The notes below the pieces were generated by a model. It did no database searches, was not told the origin of the DNA, and saw nothing but the letters and a program-made list of their open reading frames with translations. From the NCBI GenBank assembly GCA_002742765.1, contig DLUF01000053.1, forward strand, positions 1 through 46,711: 46,711 bases of DNA. The letters are read 5' to 3'. Positions 40,251 through 46,711 of the stretch are shown piece after piece. A program made the position numbers and the translations under genes. Within the stretch, counting starts at the first letter, position 1; every line of letters begins with the position of its first letter. This stretch comes from Sulfurospirillum sp. UBA12182 (GTDB lineage: Bacteria; Campylobacterota; Campylobacteria; Campylobacterales; Sulfurospirillaceae).

Positions 40251-41883
40251 ATGTGACTAATTTTCCTTGTTTAAGTTTAAAGATATTTTCTTGAATTTTG
40301 CGTATTTTGAAGCTTTTATGCTCATAATCAAGCTTAGAACTCTTTACATGTAAAAGTTTTGAAGAGTAATAAGTTATCAAAAAGTTTATCATCGCTTGCA
40401 TTAGCTCATCTTCATTATAGATTTTGATATCATCGTCTAAGAGAATTTTTCGCAAAGATGGATGTTCGTGTTCGTTTTTTAACAATGCCAAAAGTTCCAT
40501 GTTGTGAGTTTTAAACATGGAAACATCTATCGTATCCAAAAGGGTATCAACTAAGGAGGGCTTATGCAAAAGTGTTTTGATGATAGTTAGCTCTAAAACA
40601 TCTTCAAAATTTTCTCTTTTTTTTGTTGCTTGTTTTGGTTTGTGTGTTTGCACTTTGACAAGATTTTGTGCGATATTTAATTTGCCAGAGAGTAATCCTA
40701 CGTAACTGCTAGAAACCGAAGATGGTAAAGTTTTAAGATAAAGACTTCCCTCTTCTAAAGCTTGTTGTTTCTCTAAAGGATTTTTGATGTCATATTTTTT
40801 TACAATTCTCTCGATACAAAATTCAACGAAAGGTTGAGGATTTCTAAAGAGTTTGCTTAGTGTATCGAGTTGATTTTTTTGCACCATATCAGCAGGATCC
40901 ATCCCCTCTGTAAAAAGAACAACACCACCGTTTATCCCTAAAGCACTGAGCATAGTTGCTGCTTTTAATGCCGCACTTATACCAGCTGTGTCTCCATCAT
41001 AAGCTAAGATAACTTTTGGATTTACCCTTGTTAAAAGAGGAATATGCTCTTTTGTTAAAGCAGTACCAAGCGTTGCAACAGCATTTTTAAATCCAGCTTG
41101 ATGGAGCATAATAACATCCAAATACCCTTCAGTAACGATAATTGCTCTTTCTTGATGTATGGCATCTTTTGCAAAATAGTACCCATAAAGTAGATAAGAT
41201 TTGTTAAAAAGTTTCGTTTGTGGAGAGTTGACGTATTTTGCAGGATGATTGCTGATAGTCCTACCACCAAAACCGACTATTTTACCACTAGCTGAATGGA
41301 TGGGAAAAGTTATACGCTCTATAAATCTGGCATATGCACTTCCTTTTTCTCCTATCCCAGCAACACCTACATCAGCCGCTTCAGCGATGGTATAGCCATG
41401 TGAACTTAAAAAACTAAGTGTTTGAGAAGAGCTTGGGGCATAGCCTAGTTCAAACTTCTCTATACTAGCTTCACCGATACCCCTTTGTTGGATGTATTCA
41501 AGAGCTATCTTGTTATGGTCTAAGTTTTTTCTATAAAAGAGATTGAGATTTTCTAAGATTTTTTTGTCATTTTGAGGCTTGCCATCACTACTGGTGTATG
41601 AGAGTGAAAAGTTATACATCGTTGCTAATTTTTCGATAGCTTCTGGGTAGGTTAGCTTTTCATACTCCATAACAAACTTGATGCTATCACCACCAGCTCC
41701 ACAACTAAAACAGTGATAAATCTGCTTTGAAGGGGAGATAACTAAGCTAGGATTTGAATCATTATGAAAAGGGCAAACTGACTTAAAATTTGCTCCATTT
41801 TTTTTAAGCTCTAAGTAGTGACCAACTACATCAACAATATCAAGACGTGATTTTAAATTTTCTATGGATTGTGTTTCTATCAT
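40237..41883 (-). CDS. dnaG: DNA primase DnaG
   Basis: DnaG (548 residues) makes RNA primers at the replication fork. The zinc-binding domain has CPFHNDSNPSLVIS and YHCFSCGAGGDSI (Cys/His near 38-64). The TOPRIM core shows IVTEGYLDVIMLHQAGF near 248 and ILAYDGDTAG near 294. The C-terminal helicase-binding region is weakly conserved, as usual, and runs on beyond residue 420. The order dnaG - TPR gene - rnhA - rnc - aroC is kept in Campylobacterota. A palindrome copy near the 3' end is read as LHVK. Confidence 0.95.
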   Translation of the reverse strand: MIETQSIENLKSRLDIVDVVGHYLELKKNGANFKSVCPFHNDSNPSLVISPSKQIYHCFSCGAGGDSIKFVMEYEKLTYPEAIEKLATMYNFSLSYTSSDGKPQNDKKILENLNLFYRKNLDHNKIALEYIQQRGIGEASIEKFELGYAPSSSQTLSFLSSHGYTIAEAADVGVAGIGEKGSAYARFIERITFPIHSASGKIVGFGGRTISNHPAKYVNSPQTKLFNKSYLLYGYYFAKDAIHQERAIIVTEGYLDVIMLHQAGFKNAVATLGTALTKEHIPLLTRVNPKVILAYDGDTAGISAALKAATMLSALGINGGVVLFTEGMDPADMVQKNQLDTLSKLFRNPQPFVEFCIERIVKKYDIKNPLEKQQALEEGSLYLKTLPSSVSSSYVGLLSGKLNIAQNLVKVQTHKPKQATKKRENFEDVLELTIIKTLLHKPSLVDTLLDTIDVSMFKTHNMELLALLKNEHEHPSLRKILLDDDIKIYNEDELMQAMINFLITYYSSKLLHVKSSKLDYEHKSFKIRKIQENIFKLKQGKLVTYESI

Positions 41884-41995
41884 TTAGTTATCTTTTCATA
41901 TCGTTTAATTAAAGCTCTTTGTAGTATCATAAAGCTATTATACTAAATTTGCTATAATAAACCTCTTTTGTGAAACTTATTGAAAAGGTAGTAGT

Positions 41996-43036
41996 TTGGA
42001 AAATTTCTTTATAGAGTACAGAGACCCTATGTTTGGTTTGATTATACTGTTTTCTGCTATCTTTATCATCTCTTTTGTGAATTATTGGTGGGGTGCTTTT
42101 AAGTCAAAAGAAGAGAAGCACGGAATTGAACAATTTATAAAAAAGTTTGAGATAGTAAGTGATGAAGATGAGTACAAAAAACTCCTCAAAGACCATGCTA
42201 TTCCTGTTGAGTCACTTGCCCTTTTAGCTCATGCTTATACAAAAAGTGGAGATTTTGAAAAAGCTATTGGACTTTATCTTATCATCTTAGAGAGAACAAA
42301 AGAGAAGAAGAAAAAAGAGTTTATCTTAAGTGAACTTGGAAAAACTTATTTTAAAGCGGGATTTCTAAGAAGAAGTGCAGATATCTTTTTAGAATCTCTA
42401 AGACTACACCCAAGAAATGCAGAATCTTTGAAATTTTTAAGTGTGACATATGAAAAACTCAAAGAGTTTGATAAAGCGATAGAGGTTTTAGACTCTTTGG
42501 AAGAACTTGGTGCCAAAGTGACAAATCAAAGAAGCTATCTGAAAGCTTTATCTATCATATACAACTATCAATTAAGCGATACTCAAAAAGTAAAAGAGAT
42601 AAAAAAACTTTTAGAAAAAGCTCCTTTCTTACAAAGAAAGTATTTTGAATTTTTAAAAAGAATCAATAAAAAAATAGAGATTAAAGAGCTTGATACTTTT
42701 GATTTACATGCTCTGATAGATCTTTTGTGGTATGAAGATTTAAGTTTCATTGATTTAAGAGAGTCTAAGAGTGTACTTGTACAAGAGATTTTAAGTGCTA
42801 AGGATTTGGCAGCTGAGGTAGAAGTATTTGAGTATTTTGAGTTTGAAGTTCTTGCAAAATTAAAAAAAGCTGGTTTTACAAAAGCATCTTTAAACTTTGA
42901 GTATATCTGTGATGAGTGTAAGCATACATTCCCAATTCATTTTGATAGATGTCCAAACTGTCACTCTATCGCGAGTGTAAAGATACAACCGATTATTTCA
43001 AAAGAGAATCATGAAGAAAATATCTCTTTTCTCTGA
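41996..43036 (+). CDS. Membrane-anchored TPR protein with zinc ribbon (LapB-like)
   Basis: This 346-residue protein has one N-terminal membrane helix (MFGLIILFSAIFIISFVNYWWGAF). Several TPR repeats follow (for example ALLAHAYTKSGDFEKAIGLYLIILERTK and SADIFLESLRLHPRNAESLKFLSVTYEKLKEFDKAIEVLDSL). A C-terminal four-Cys ribbon, YICDECKHTFPIHFDRCPNCHS, is also present. This is the layout of LapB (YciM), which controls LpxC and lipopolysaccharide in E. coli. A similar role here is an inference from architecture. The start is TTG 41996 with AAAAGG, or ATG 42029. The end overlaps rnhA by 26 bases. Confidence 0.75.
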   Translation: MENFFIEYRDPMFGLIILFSAIFIISFVNYWWGAFKSKEEKHGIEQFIKKFEIVSDEDEYKKLLKDHAIPVESLALLAHAYTKSGDFEKAIGLYLIILERTKEKKKKEFILSELGKTYFKAGFLRRSADIFLESLRLHPRNAESLKFLSVTYEKLKEFDKAIEVLDSLEELGAKVTNQRSYLKALSIIYNYQLSDTQKVKEIKKLLEKAPFLQRKYFEFLKRINKKIEIKELDTFDLHALIDLLWYEDLSFIDLRESKSVLVQEILSAKDLAAEVEVFEYFEFEVLAKLKKAGFTKASLNFEYICDECKHTFPIHFDRCPNCHSIASVKIQPIISKENHEENISFL

Positions 43037-43433
43037 TGGTTCAGCCTTAGGCAATCCTGGTTTTGGTGGTTATTGCGCTATACTTCGCTACAAAGATAGC
43101 GAAAAAATCATCAGTGGTGCCAAGATGGATGCTACCAACAACCAAATGGAACTTTTAGCAGTTATCGAAGGGTTAGCAGCGCTTAAAGAGCCTTGTGAAG
43201 TAGAAATCACTAGTGATTCTAGCTATGTGGTAAAAGGGATTAATGAGTGGTTAAAGGGTTGGGTTCAAAAAGATTTTAAAAAAGTAAAAAATCCAGAACT
43301 TTGGAAGCGGTATCTTGAAGTTGCAAAACCTCATAAGATAAAAGCTTTTTGGGTAAGAGGGCATGATGGTCATGAAGAAAATGAGCGTTGTGATGAGATT
43401 GCAAAGCAAGAAGCAGAAAAACTTAAACACTAA
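43011..43433 (+). CDS. rnhA: Ribonuclease HI
   Basis: RNase HI (140 residues) cuts the RNA strand of RNA-DNA hybrids. Catalytic acids are visible in [16 protein letters not shown] (Asp near 8), [13 protein letters not shown] (Glu near 47), [12 protein letters not shown] (Asp near 68) and [12 protein letters not shown] (Asp near 129). The basic handle part is present ([21 protein letters not shown]). It starts inside the TPR gene and is 8 bases before rnc. Length is slightly below the E. coli protein. Confidence 0.95.
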   Translation: MKKISLFSDGSALGNPGFGGYCAILRYKDSEKIISGAKMDATNNQMELLAVIEGLAALKEPCEVEITSDSSYVVKGINEWLKGWVQKDFKKVKNPELWKRYLEVAKPHKIKAFWVRGHDGHEENERCDEIAKQEAEKLKH

Positions 43434-43441
43434 GGAGAGAG

Positions 43442-44122
43442 ATGACACGAGCAGTTGAAGAGTTACAAAAGCGGTTGGATTATCAGTTTAAAAACAAAAA
43501 TCTGATAATCGAGGCACTTACTCATAAAAGTTACAAAAAGCCATACAACAACGAGAGGCTAGAGTTTTTGGGTGATGCAGTATTGGATTTGATTGTTGGG
43601 GAGTATTTGTATCATGAATTTCCCCATGTTCCAGAGGGAGATTTGTCGAAACTTCGAGCTTCACTTGTTAATGAAAAAGGCTTTGAAAAATTAGCTAAAC
43701 TTCTAAATCTAGGCTCTTTTATCTACATCTCTACTGCTGAAGAAAACAACAAAGGAAGAGATAAGCCCTCACTCCTTTCAAATGCTTTTGAAGCTGTTAT
43801 GGGTGCTTTGTATCTGGAAGCTGGTTTACAAAAAGTGAAACCGATAGTTATCTCTCTTTTGGAAGAAGCATATCCAAAAATTGATTTGGAGACTATTTTC
43901 CAAGATTATAAAACAACATTGCAAGAGTTTACACAAGCAAATCAAGGCATAACCCCTGAGTATATCTTAGAAAACTCAAGTGGACCTGACCATAAAAAAG
44001 AGTTTGAAGTTTCGGTAAACATTAGAGGTCATCGCATAGCCATAGCCAAAGGTCGCAGTAAAAAACAAGCACAGCAAAATGCGGCTAAGATTGCTTTAGA
44101 ATTGTTAAACAAGGAAAAATAG
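43442..44122 (+). CDS. rnc: Ribonuclease III
   Basis: RNase III (226 residues) processes rRNA and other double-stranded RNA. The signature [20 protein letters not shown] lies near residues 36-55, the second acidic site in [18 protein letters not shown] near 110-127, and a dsRNA-binding domain ([21 protein letters not shown]... [19 protein letters not shown]) at residues 155-224. The start follows AAGGAGAG. Its stop abuts a possible 21-codon frame that leads into aroC. Confidence 0.95.
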   Translation: MTRAVEELQKRLDYQFKNKNLIIEALTHKSYKKPYNNERLEFLGDAVLDLIVGEYLYHEFPHVPEGDLSKLRASLVNEKGFEKLAKLLNLGSFIYISTAEENNKGRDKPSLLSNAFEAVMGALYLEAGLQKVKPIVISLLEEAYPKIDLETIFQDYKTTLQEFTQANQGITPEYILENSSGPDHKKEFEVSVNIRGHRIAIAKGRSKKQAQQNAAKIALELLNKEK

Positions 44123-44188
44123 ATGCATTCACAAAGTAGAAATTTTTATGCAAGATACAATCAAGAAAAAGGCATAAAAGATGAGTAA
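44123..44188 (+). CDS. Possible 21-residue peptide between rnc and aroC
   Basis: ATG 44123 immediately follows the rnc stop, has AAGGA 7 bases upstream and encodes [21 protein letters not shown]. The frame ends at 44188, overlapping the aroC start (44181) by 8 bases. It may serve only to carry ribosomes into aroC (translational coupling). Three aromatic residues stand close together (FYARY), but there is no hairpin set that would mark a leader attenuator. Confidence 0.35.
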   Translation: MHSQSRNFYARYNQEKGIKDE

Positions 44189-45266
44189 CAATATTTTTGG
44201 GAAAAAACTCAGTTTTACAACTTTTGGTGAATCTCATGGTAAAGCCATAGGATGTGTTATAGATGGTATGCCTGCTGGAGTGAGAATTGATGAAGATTTT
44301 CTCCAAAGTGAACTTGATAGAAGAAAACCTGGTCTTAACAAATTTGCAACTTCGAGAAAAGAGGGCGACAAAGTAGAGATTTTAAGTGGAGTTTTTGAGG
44401 GATTGAGTACAGGAACTCCTATGGCTTTAATTATTTTTAATGAAAATCAAAAGAGCCATGATTATGAAAATATAAAACATATCTTTCGTCCAGGTCATGC
44501 CGATTTTACTTATTTTGCTAAATATGGCTTAAGAGATTATAGAGGTGGTGGTAGAAGTAGTGCGAGAGAAACAGCCGCTAGAGTTGCAGCAGGAGCTGTT
44601 GCAAAGTTATTACTCAATGAAGTAGGTGTCAAAGTAGAGAGTGGGATTTGTCAGATTGCTGATATAAAAGCGCAAGAGTATGATTTCTTACATGTAAGCC
44701 AAAGTGAAATCTATGCGCTGGACAAAAATGTTGAAACTGCTCAAAAAGAGGCTATCTTAGAAGCTAAAAATGCTCACGATTCTGTTGGTGGTGTAGCTTT
44801 AGTACAAATCAAAAATGCGCCTAAAGGTTTGGGTGAGCCACTATATTATAAGCTAGATGCACTTTTGGCTGAAGCGATGATGGGCATCAATGGAGTAAAA
44901 GCAGTAGAGATTGGAGATGGATTTATCTCTTCACAAAAAAGAGGTTCTCAAAACAATGATACACTGAGCAAAGATGGCTTTAACTCAAATCATAGTGGCG
45001 GTATCTTAGGTGGGATAAGTAATGGCGATGATATCTTGTTGAAAGTCTATTTTAAACCAACCCCTTCTATCTTTATCGAACAAGATACAGTTGATATCTA
45101 TAACAAAGAGCAAAAATGCTCCTTAAAAGGTCGACATGACCCTTGTATCGCCGTTAGAGGTAGTGTCGTTGCTGAGGCTATGAGTGCTTTTGTAATAGCT
45201 GATTTACTTCTTTTAAATATGAGTTCCCGTTTAGAAAATGTAAAAAAAGTTTACTCTTCTTTGTAA
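44181..45266 (+). CDS. aroC: Chorismate synthase AroC
   Basis: AroC (361 residues) makes chorismate from EPSP using reduced FMN. Family signatures are [20 protein letters not shown] near residues 11-31, [17 protein letters not shown] near 93, and [25 protein letters not shown] near 118-142. The C-terminal [24 protein letters not shown] is present. Length is normal. A palindrome copy is read as LHVS. The previous gene spacing suggests coupling with the small frame upstream. Confidence 0.96.
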   Translation: MSNNIFGKKLSFTTFGESHGKAIGCVIDGMPAGVRIDEDFLQSELDRRKPGLNKFATSRKEGDKVEILSGVFEGLSTGTPMALIIFNENQKSHDYENIKHIFRPGHADFTYFAKYGLRDYRGGGRSSARETAARVAAGAVAKLLLNEVGVKVESGICQIADIKAQEYDFLHVSQSEIYALDKNVETAQKEAILEAKNAHDSVGGVALVQIKNAPKGLGEPLYYKLDALLAEAMMGINGVKAVEIGDGFISSQKRGSQNNDTLSKDGFNSNHSGGILGGISNGDDILLKVYFKPTPSIFIEQDTVDIYNKEQKCSLKGRHDPCIAVRGSVVAEAMSAFVIADLLLLNMSSRLENVKKVYSSL

Positions 45267-45332
45267 AATCATACATATCTCATAAGAGATAGATACAATT
45301 TCTCTTTATATCTACATATAGGGAGATGTTGT

Positions 45333-45821
45333 ATGAACCCATTTGAACAAGCTATGCGTATGGAGCTAGAAGCAGAGAAGTTATATAAAAATATGGCAGA
45401 AAAAACATCAGATAGCAAGCTAAAAGGGCTACTTATCATGCTAGCTGATGAAGAAACTAAGCATTATAAAACATTTGAAAAAATGTCAAAAAACTTAGCT
45501 CTTGGAGACGTTGCTAGTTTTGATATACAAGAAGTTGTAAGAAAAGTTTTTTCGAGTATCAAAGAAGAGAAAAAAAGATATAACTTTAGTGATGAGCAAG
45601 TTGCTCTTTATAAAAAAGCAGCCATAGCTGAAGATAGAGCTTATGAATTTTATCTTCAAAAAGCGCAAGAGATAGAAGATGAAGCTCAAAAACAAGCTTT
45701 TTTAGCGATTGCCAAAGAAGAGAAAAAACATCAAGAACTTTTAGAAAATCTTGCAGACTTTGTAGAGAGTCCGTCTATATGGCTTGAGAGTGCAGAGTTT
45801 TATAGAATTATAGAAGAGTGA
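45333..45821 (+). CDS. Rubrerythrin-like ferritin family protein
   Basis: This 162-residue four-helix bundle protein has two Glu/ExxH motifs for a di-iron site. The first pair is in RMELEAEKLYKNM and DEETKHYKTFEKM; the second is in AEDRAYEFYLQKA and KEEKKHQELLENL. The C-terminal rubredoxin domain of classical rubrerythrin is missing, leaving only a short WLESAEFYRIIEE tail. These proteins are linked with peroxide or iron handling in anaerobes and microaerophiles. AGGGAGATGTTGT precedes the start. A possible -10 TACAAT lies near 45294-45299. Confidence 0.85.
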   Translation: MNPFEQAMRMELEAEKLYKNMAEKTSDSKLKGLLIMLADEETKHYKTFEKMSKNLALGDVASFDIQEVVRKVFSSIKEEKKRYNFSDEQVALYKKAAIAEDRAYEFYLQKAQEIEDEAQKQAFLAIAKEEKKHQELLENLADFVESPSIWLESAEFYRIIEE

Positions 45822-45843
45822 GCCTAAAACAGAGTTGGCTCAC
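45818..45843. terminator. Bidirectional hairpin between the rubrerythrin-like gene and rnhB
   Basis: GTGAGCC (45818-45824) pairs with GGCTCAC (45837-45843) around a 12-base loop. It overlaps the ends of both convergent genes, whose stops are only 2 bases apart. Confidence 0.55.
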
Positions 45844-46372
45844 GTAAGCTTCTGATTTTATAGCTTTTTCTATGGATTTGTGAATAGCCAAACTGCTCAA
45901 TTTCTTTTACATGTAAAGCTGTTATATAGCCTTTGTGTTTTGGAAAACTGTAATTTGGAAAATCAGATGCTATCTCGTACATATATCTATCTCGGCTTAC
46001 TTTAGCTAAGATACTAGCAGCACTCACTTCTAAGACTTTGCTATCAGCTTTTACCATAGTCTCTACGCCTTCAACACCAAAAGAGCTATTTCCATCCATG
46101 AGGATTTGGTACTCTTGAAACTCTTTTTTTATCTCTTTGAGAGCGTAACTAAGACAAAAACTTAAGCCTTTTGTGTCTATCATATGATTGTCGCAAAAGA
46201 CTATTTTGTACTTTGCATTTTCTTTGATGATATCAAACAACTCTTCTCGTTTTTTTTCACTTAAAACTTTAGAATCTCTCAATCCTTCGATGGTTTGATT
46301 TAAGACAACTCCTGCTACAACAAGAGGTCCAGCACAACATCCTCTTCCTGCTTCATCAATCCCACATATCAT
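45824..46372 (-). CDS. rnhB: Ribonuclease HII
   Basis: RNase HII (182 residues) removes single ribonucleotides and RNA primers from DNA. Catalytic residues lie in MICGIDEAGRGCCAGPLVVAGVVL (Asp-Glu near 5-6), MVKADSKVLEVSAASILAKVSRDRY (Asp near 108) and the flanking Asp in FPNYSFPKHKGY. Length is at the lower end for the family. A palindrome copy in the gene (read as LHVK) and another 11 bases before the start codon both occur, so the pair enclose the gene. Confidence 0.94.
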   Translation of the reverse strand: MICGIDEAGRGCCAGPLVVAGVVLNQTIEGLRDSKVLSEKKREELFDIIKENAKYKIVFCDNHMIDTKGLSFCLSYALKEIKKEFQEYQILMDGNSSFGVEGVETMVKADSKVLEVSAASILAKVSRDRYMYEIASDFPNYSFPKHKGYITALHVKEIEQFGYSQIHRKSYKIRSLREPTLF

Positions 46373-46382
46373 TTCAATCCTT

Positions 46383-46394
46383 TTTACATGTAAA
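46383..46394. repeat. The only intergenic copy of the iterated palindrome
   Basis: TTTACATGTAAA lies in the 71-base gap between the divergent rnhB and phosphatase starts, about 11 bases from the rnhB start codon. Its position overlaps the expected ribosome site or leader of rnhB, so it could affect expression there, unlike the genic copies. Confidence 0.75.
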
Positions 46395-46443
46395 GATATT
46401 ATAACGAAAAAATGGTATTATGCTTTTAAACAAAAGGAGACAG

Positions 46444-46711
46444 ATGCATAGAGAAAAAAATATGAACTCCGAGTTAGAAAATGCTTTTAACAAAGAACTC
46501 AATATCATAAAAAACGACCTTTATTATCAACAACTTGAAGTACCTCGTGGTACAAATACATTTTTGATACGTTTAGACATCGCTTATTCTCCTATGGAGA
46601 TTTTGAGTGGGGATTCGTACTCTATACGAAAGAATTATGATGGAAAGATTGTTTTTTTTCTTGTTGATGCTATGGGGAAAGGTATATCCCCAAATAATTC
46701 CATAACATTTA
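46444..46711 (+). CDS. SpoIIE/RsbU-like serine phosphatase, N-terminal part (cut by window end)
   Basis: The frame runs from ATG 46444 (AAAGGAGA upstream) to the window edge without a stop, 89 complete codons. It shows the start of a PP2C-type SpoIIE domain: DIAYSPMEILSGDSYSIRKNYDGKIVFFLVDAMGKGISPNNS. The Asp in the GDSYS block and DAMGKG are the metal-binding positions. Only about 45 residues precede the domain, so no sensor domain comes before it. Such proteins dephosphorylate anti-sigma-factor antagonists or STAS proteins. The rest of the gene and its partners lie outside. Confidence 0.8.
   Translation, partial: MHREKNMNSELENAFNKELNIIKNDLYYQQLEVPRGTNTFLIRLDIAYSPMEILSGDSYSIRKNYDGKIVFFLVDAMGKGISPNNSITF

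Larger units (their letters stand above)
566..46394. repeat. Dispersed iterated palindrome TTACATGTAA / TTTACATGTAAA (18 copies)
   Basis: Exact 12-mers start at 566, 1164, 4343, 18647, 24725, 26619, 27458, 39577, 40343, 45906 and 46383. Further 10-mers TTACATGTAA start at 3879, 11758, 13849, 17908, 23568, 31943 and 44688. Near copies are at 15378, 24931, 26296 and 34497. All but the last 12-mer are inside genes, mostly one per gene. Fourteen are read as LHV(K/S/T), three as (F/V/L)TC(K/N), and none in the third frame, where ATG-TAA gives a stop. Base composition predicts about 0.2 copies of the 10-mer in this length. Confidence 0.9.

Noticed and set aside
1-46711. CRISPR array, insertion sequence, prophage or integrative element
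   Set aside because: No regularly spaced direct repeats, transposase, integrase or phage genes were found. The only dispersed repeat is the short palindrome.

Overview
The window reads as chromosomal DNA of a low-GC member of the Campylobacterota (Epsilonproteobacteria), probably a free-living Sulfurimonas- or Sulfurospirillum-like organism. The evidence is AT-rich coding sequence, a Campylobacter-type order of formate dehydrogenase genes (small Tat protein, selenocysteine FdhA, FdhB, FdhC, FdhD, ModE), and the dnaG / TPR / rnhA / rnc / aroC neighbourhood. Genus cannot be fixed from the sequence alone. No rRNA, insertion sequence, prophage or CRISPR array was seen.

Region 1 (1-15060) is a formate dehydrogenase and tungstate/molybdate island. 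It starts with the last codons of a second fdhC copy, then a stand-alone Mop protein, tungstate importer TupBC (minus) and TupA (plus). A polyferredoxin and a TorD-like chaperone follow, then fdhX-fdhA(Sec)-fdhB-fdhC, fdhD, a ModE-like regulator and a second oxyanion importer (WtpA-WtpC-WtpB type). Four copies of an inverted repeat, TATGC-N7-GCATA, lie before tupA, the polyferredoxin operon, fdhD and wtpA. They are the likely operators of the ModE-like protein.

Region 2 (15060-18850) holds a chemoreceptor with a C-terminal cytoplasmic sensor domain, a 61-aa protein, and yedF-selD, where SelD is itself a selenoprotein. The minus-strand tRNA-Sec lies at about 26.8-26.9 kb, so the window carries two UGA-recoded genes, each with a hairpin just after the UGA, plus the decoding tRNA.

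Region 3 (18840-23476) is a potassium-uptake operon: a 33-aa one-helix membrane peptide, a KdpD-like kinase without the large KdpD N-terminus, a KdpE-like regulator, TrkA and TrkH. Three TTGAT repeats at exact 11-bp spacing sit just upstream of its -10 box.

Region 4 (23494-27801) is mixed: MFS transporter, Cys-rich small-domain protein, exported dienelactone hydrolase-like protein, class I glutamine amidotransferase, tRNA-Sec and a J-domain protein. Region 5 (27961-39241) is a chemotaxis cluster: CheY-like, CheW, MCP, STAS-like, CheA, CheR, a degenerate kinase, CheD, CheB, a PAS kinase and a receiver protein. The MCP and the degenerate kinase share an identical style of C-terminal tail, DD(L/M)KEF. 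Region 6 (39252-46711) is housekeeping: PP-loop ATPase, DnaG, LapB-like TPR protein, RNase HI, RNase III, AroC, a rubrerythrin-like protein, RNase HII and the start of a SpoIIE/RsbU-like phosphatase.

Across the whole window the palindrome TTACATGTAA (usually TTTACATGTAAA) occurs 18 times, about one hundred times more often than base composition predicts. Seventeen copies lie inside genes, mostly read as Leu-His-Val-Lys. This looks like a highly iterated palindrome comparable in style to cyanobacterial HIP1 and is the most unusual feature here.
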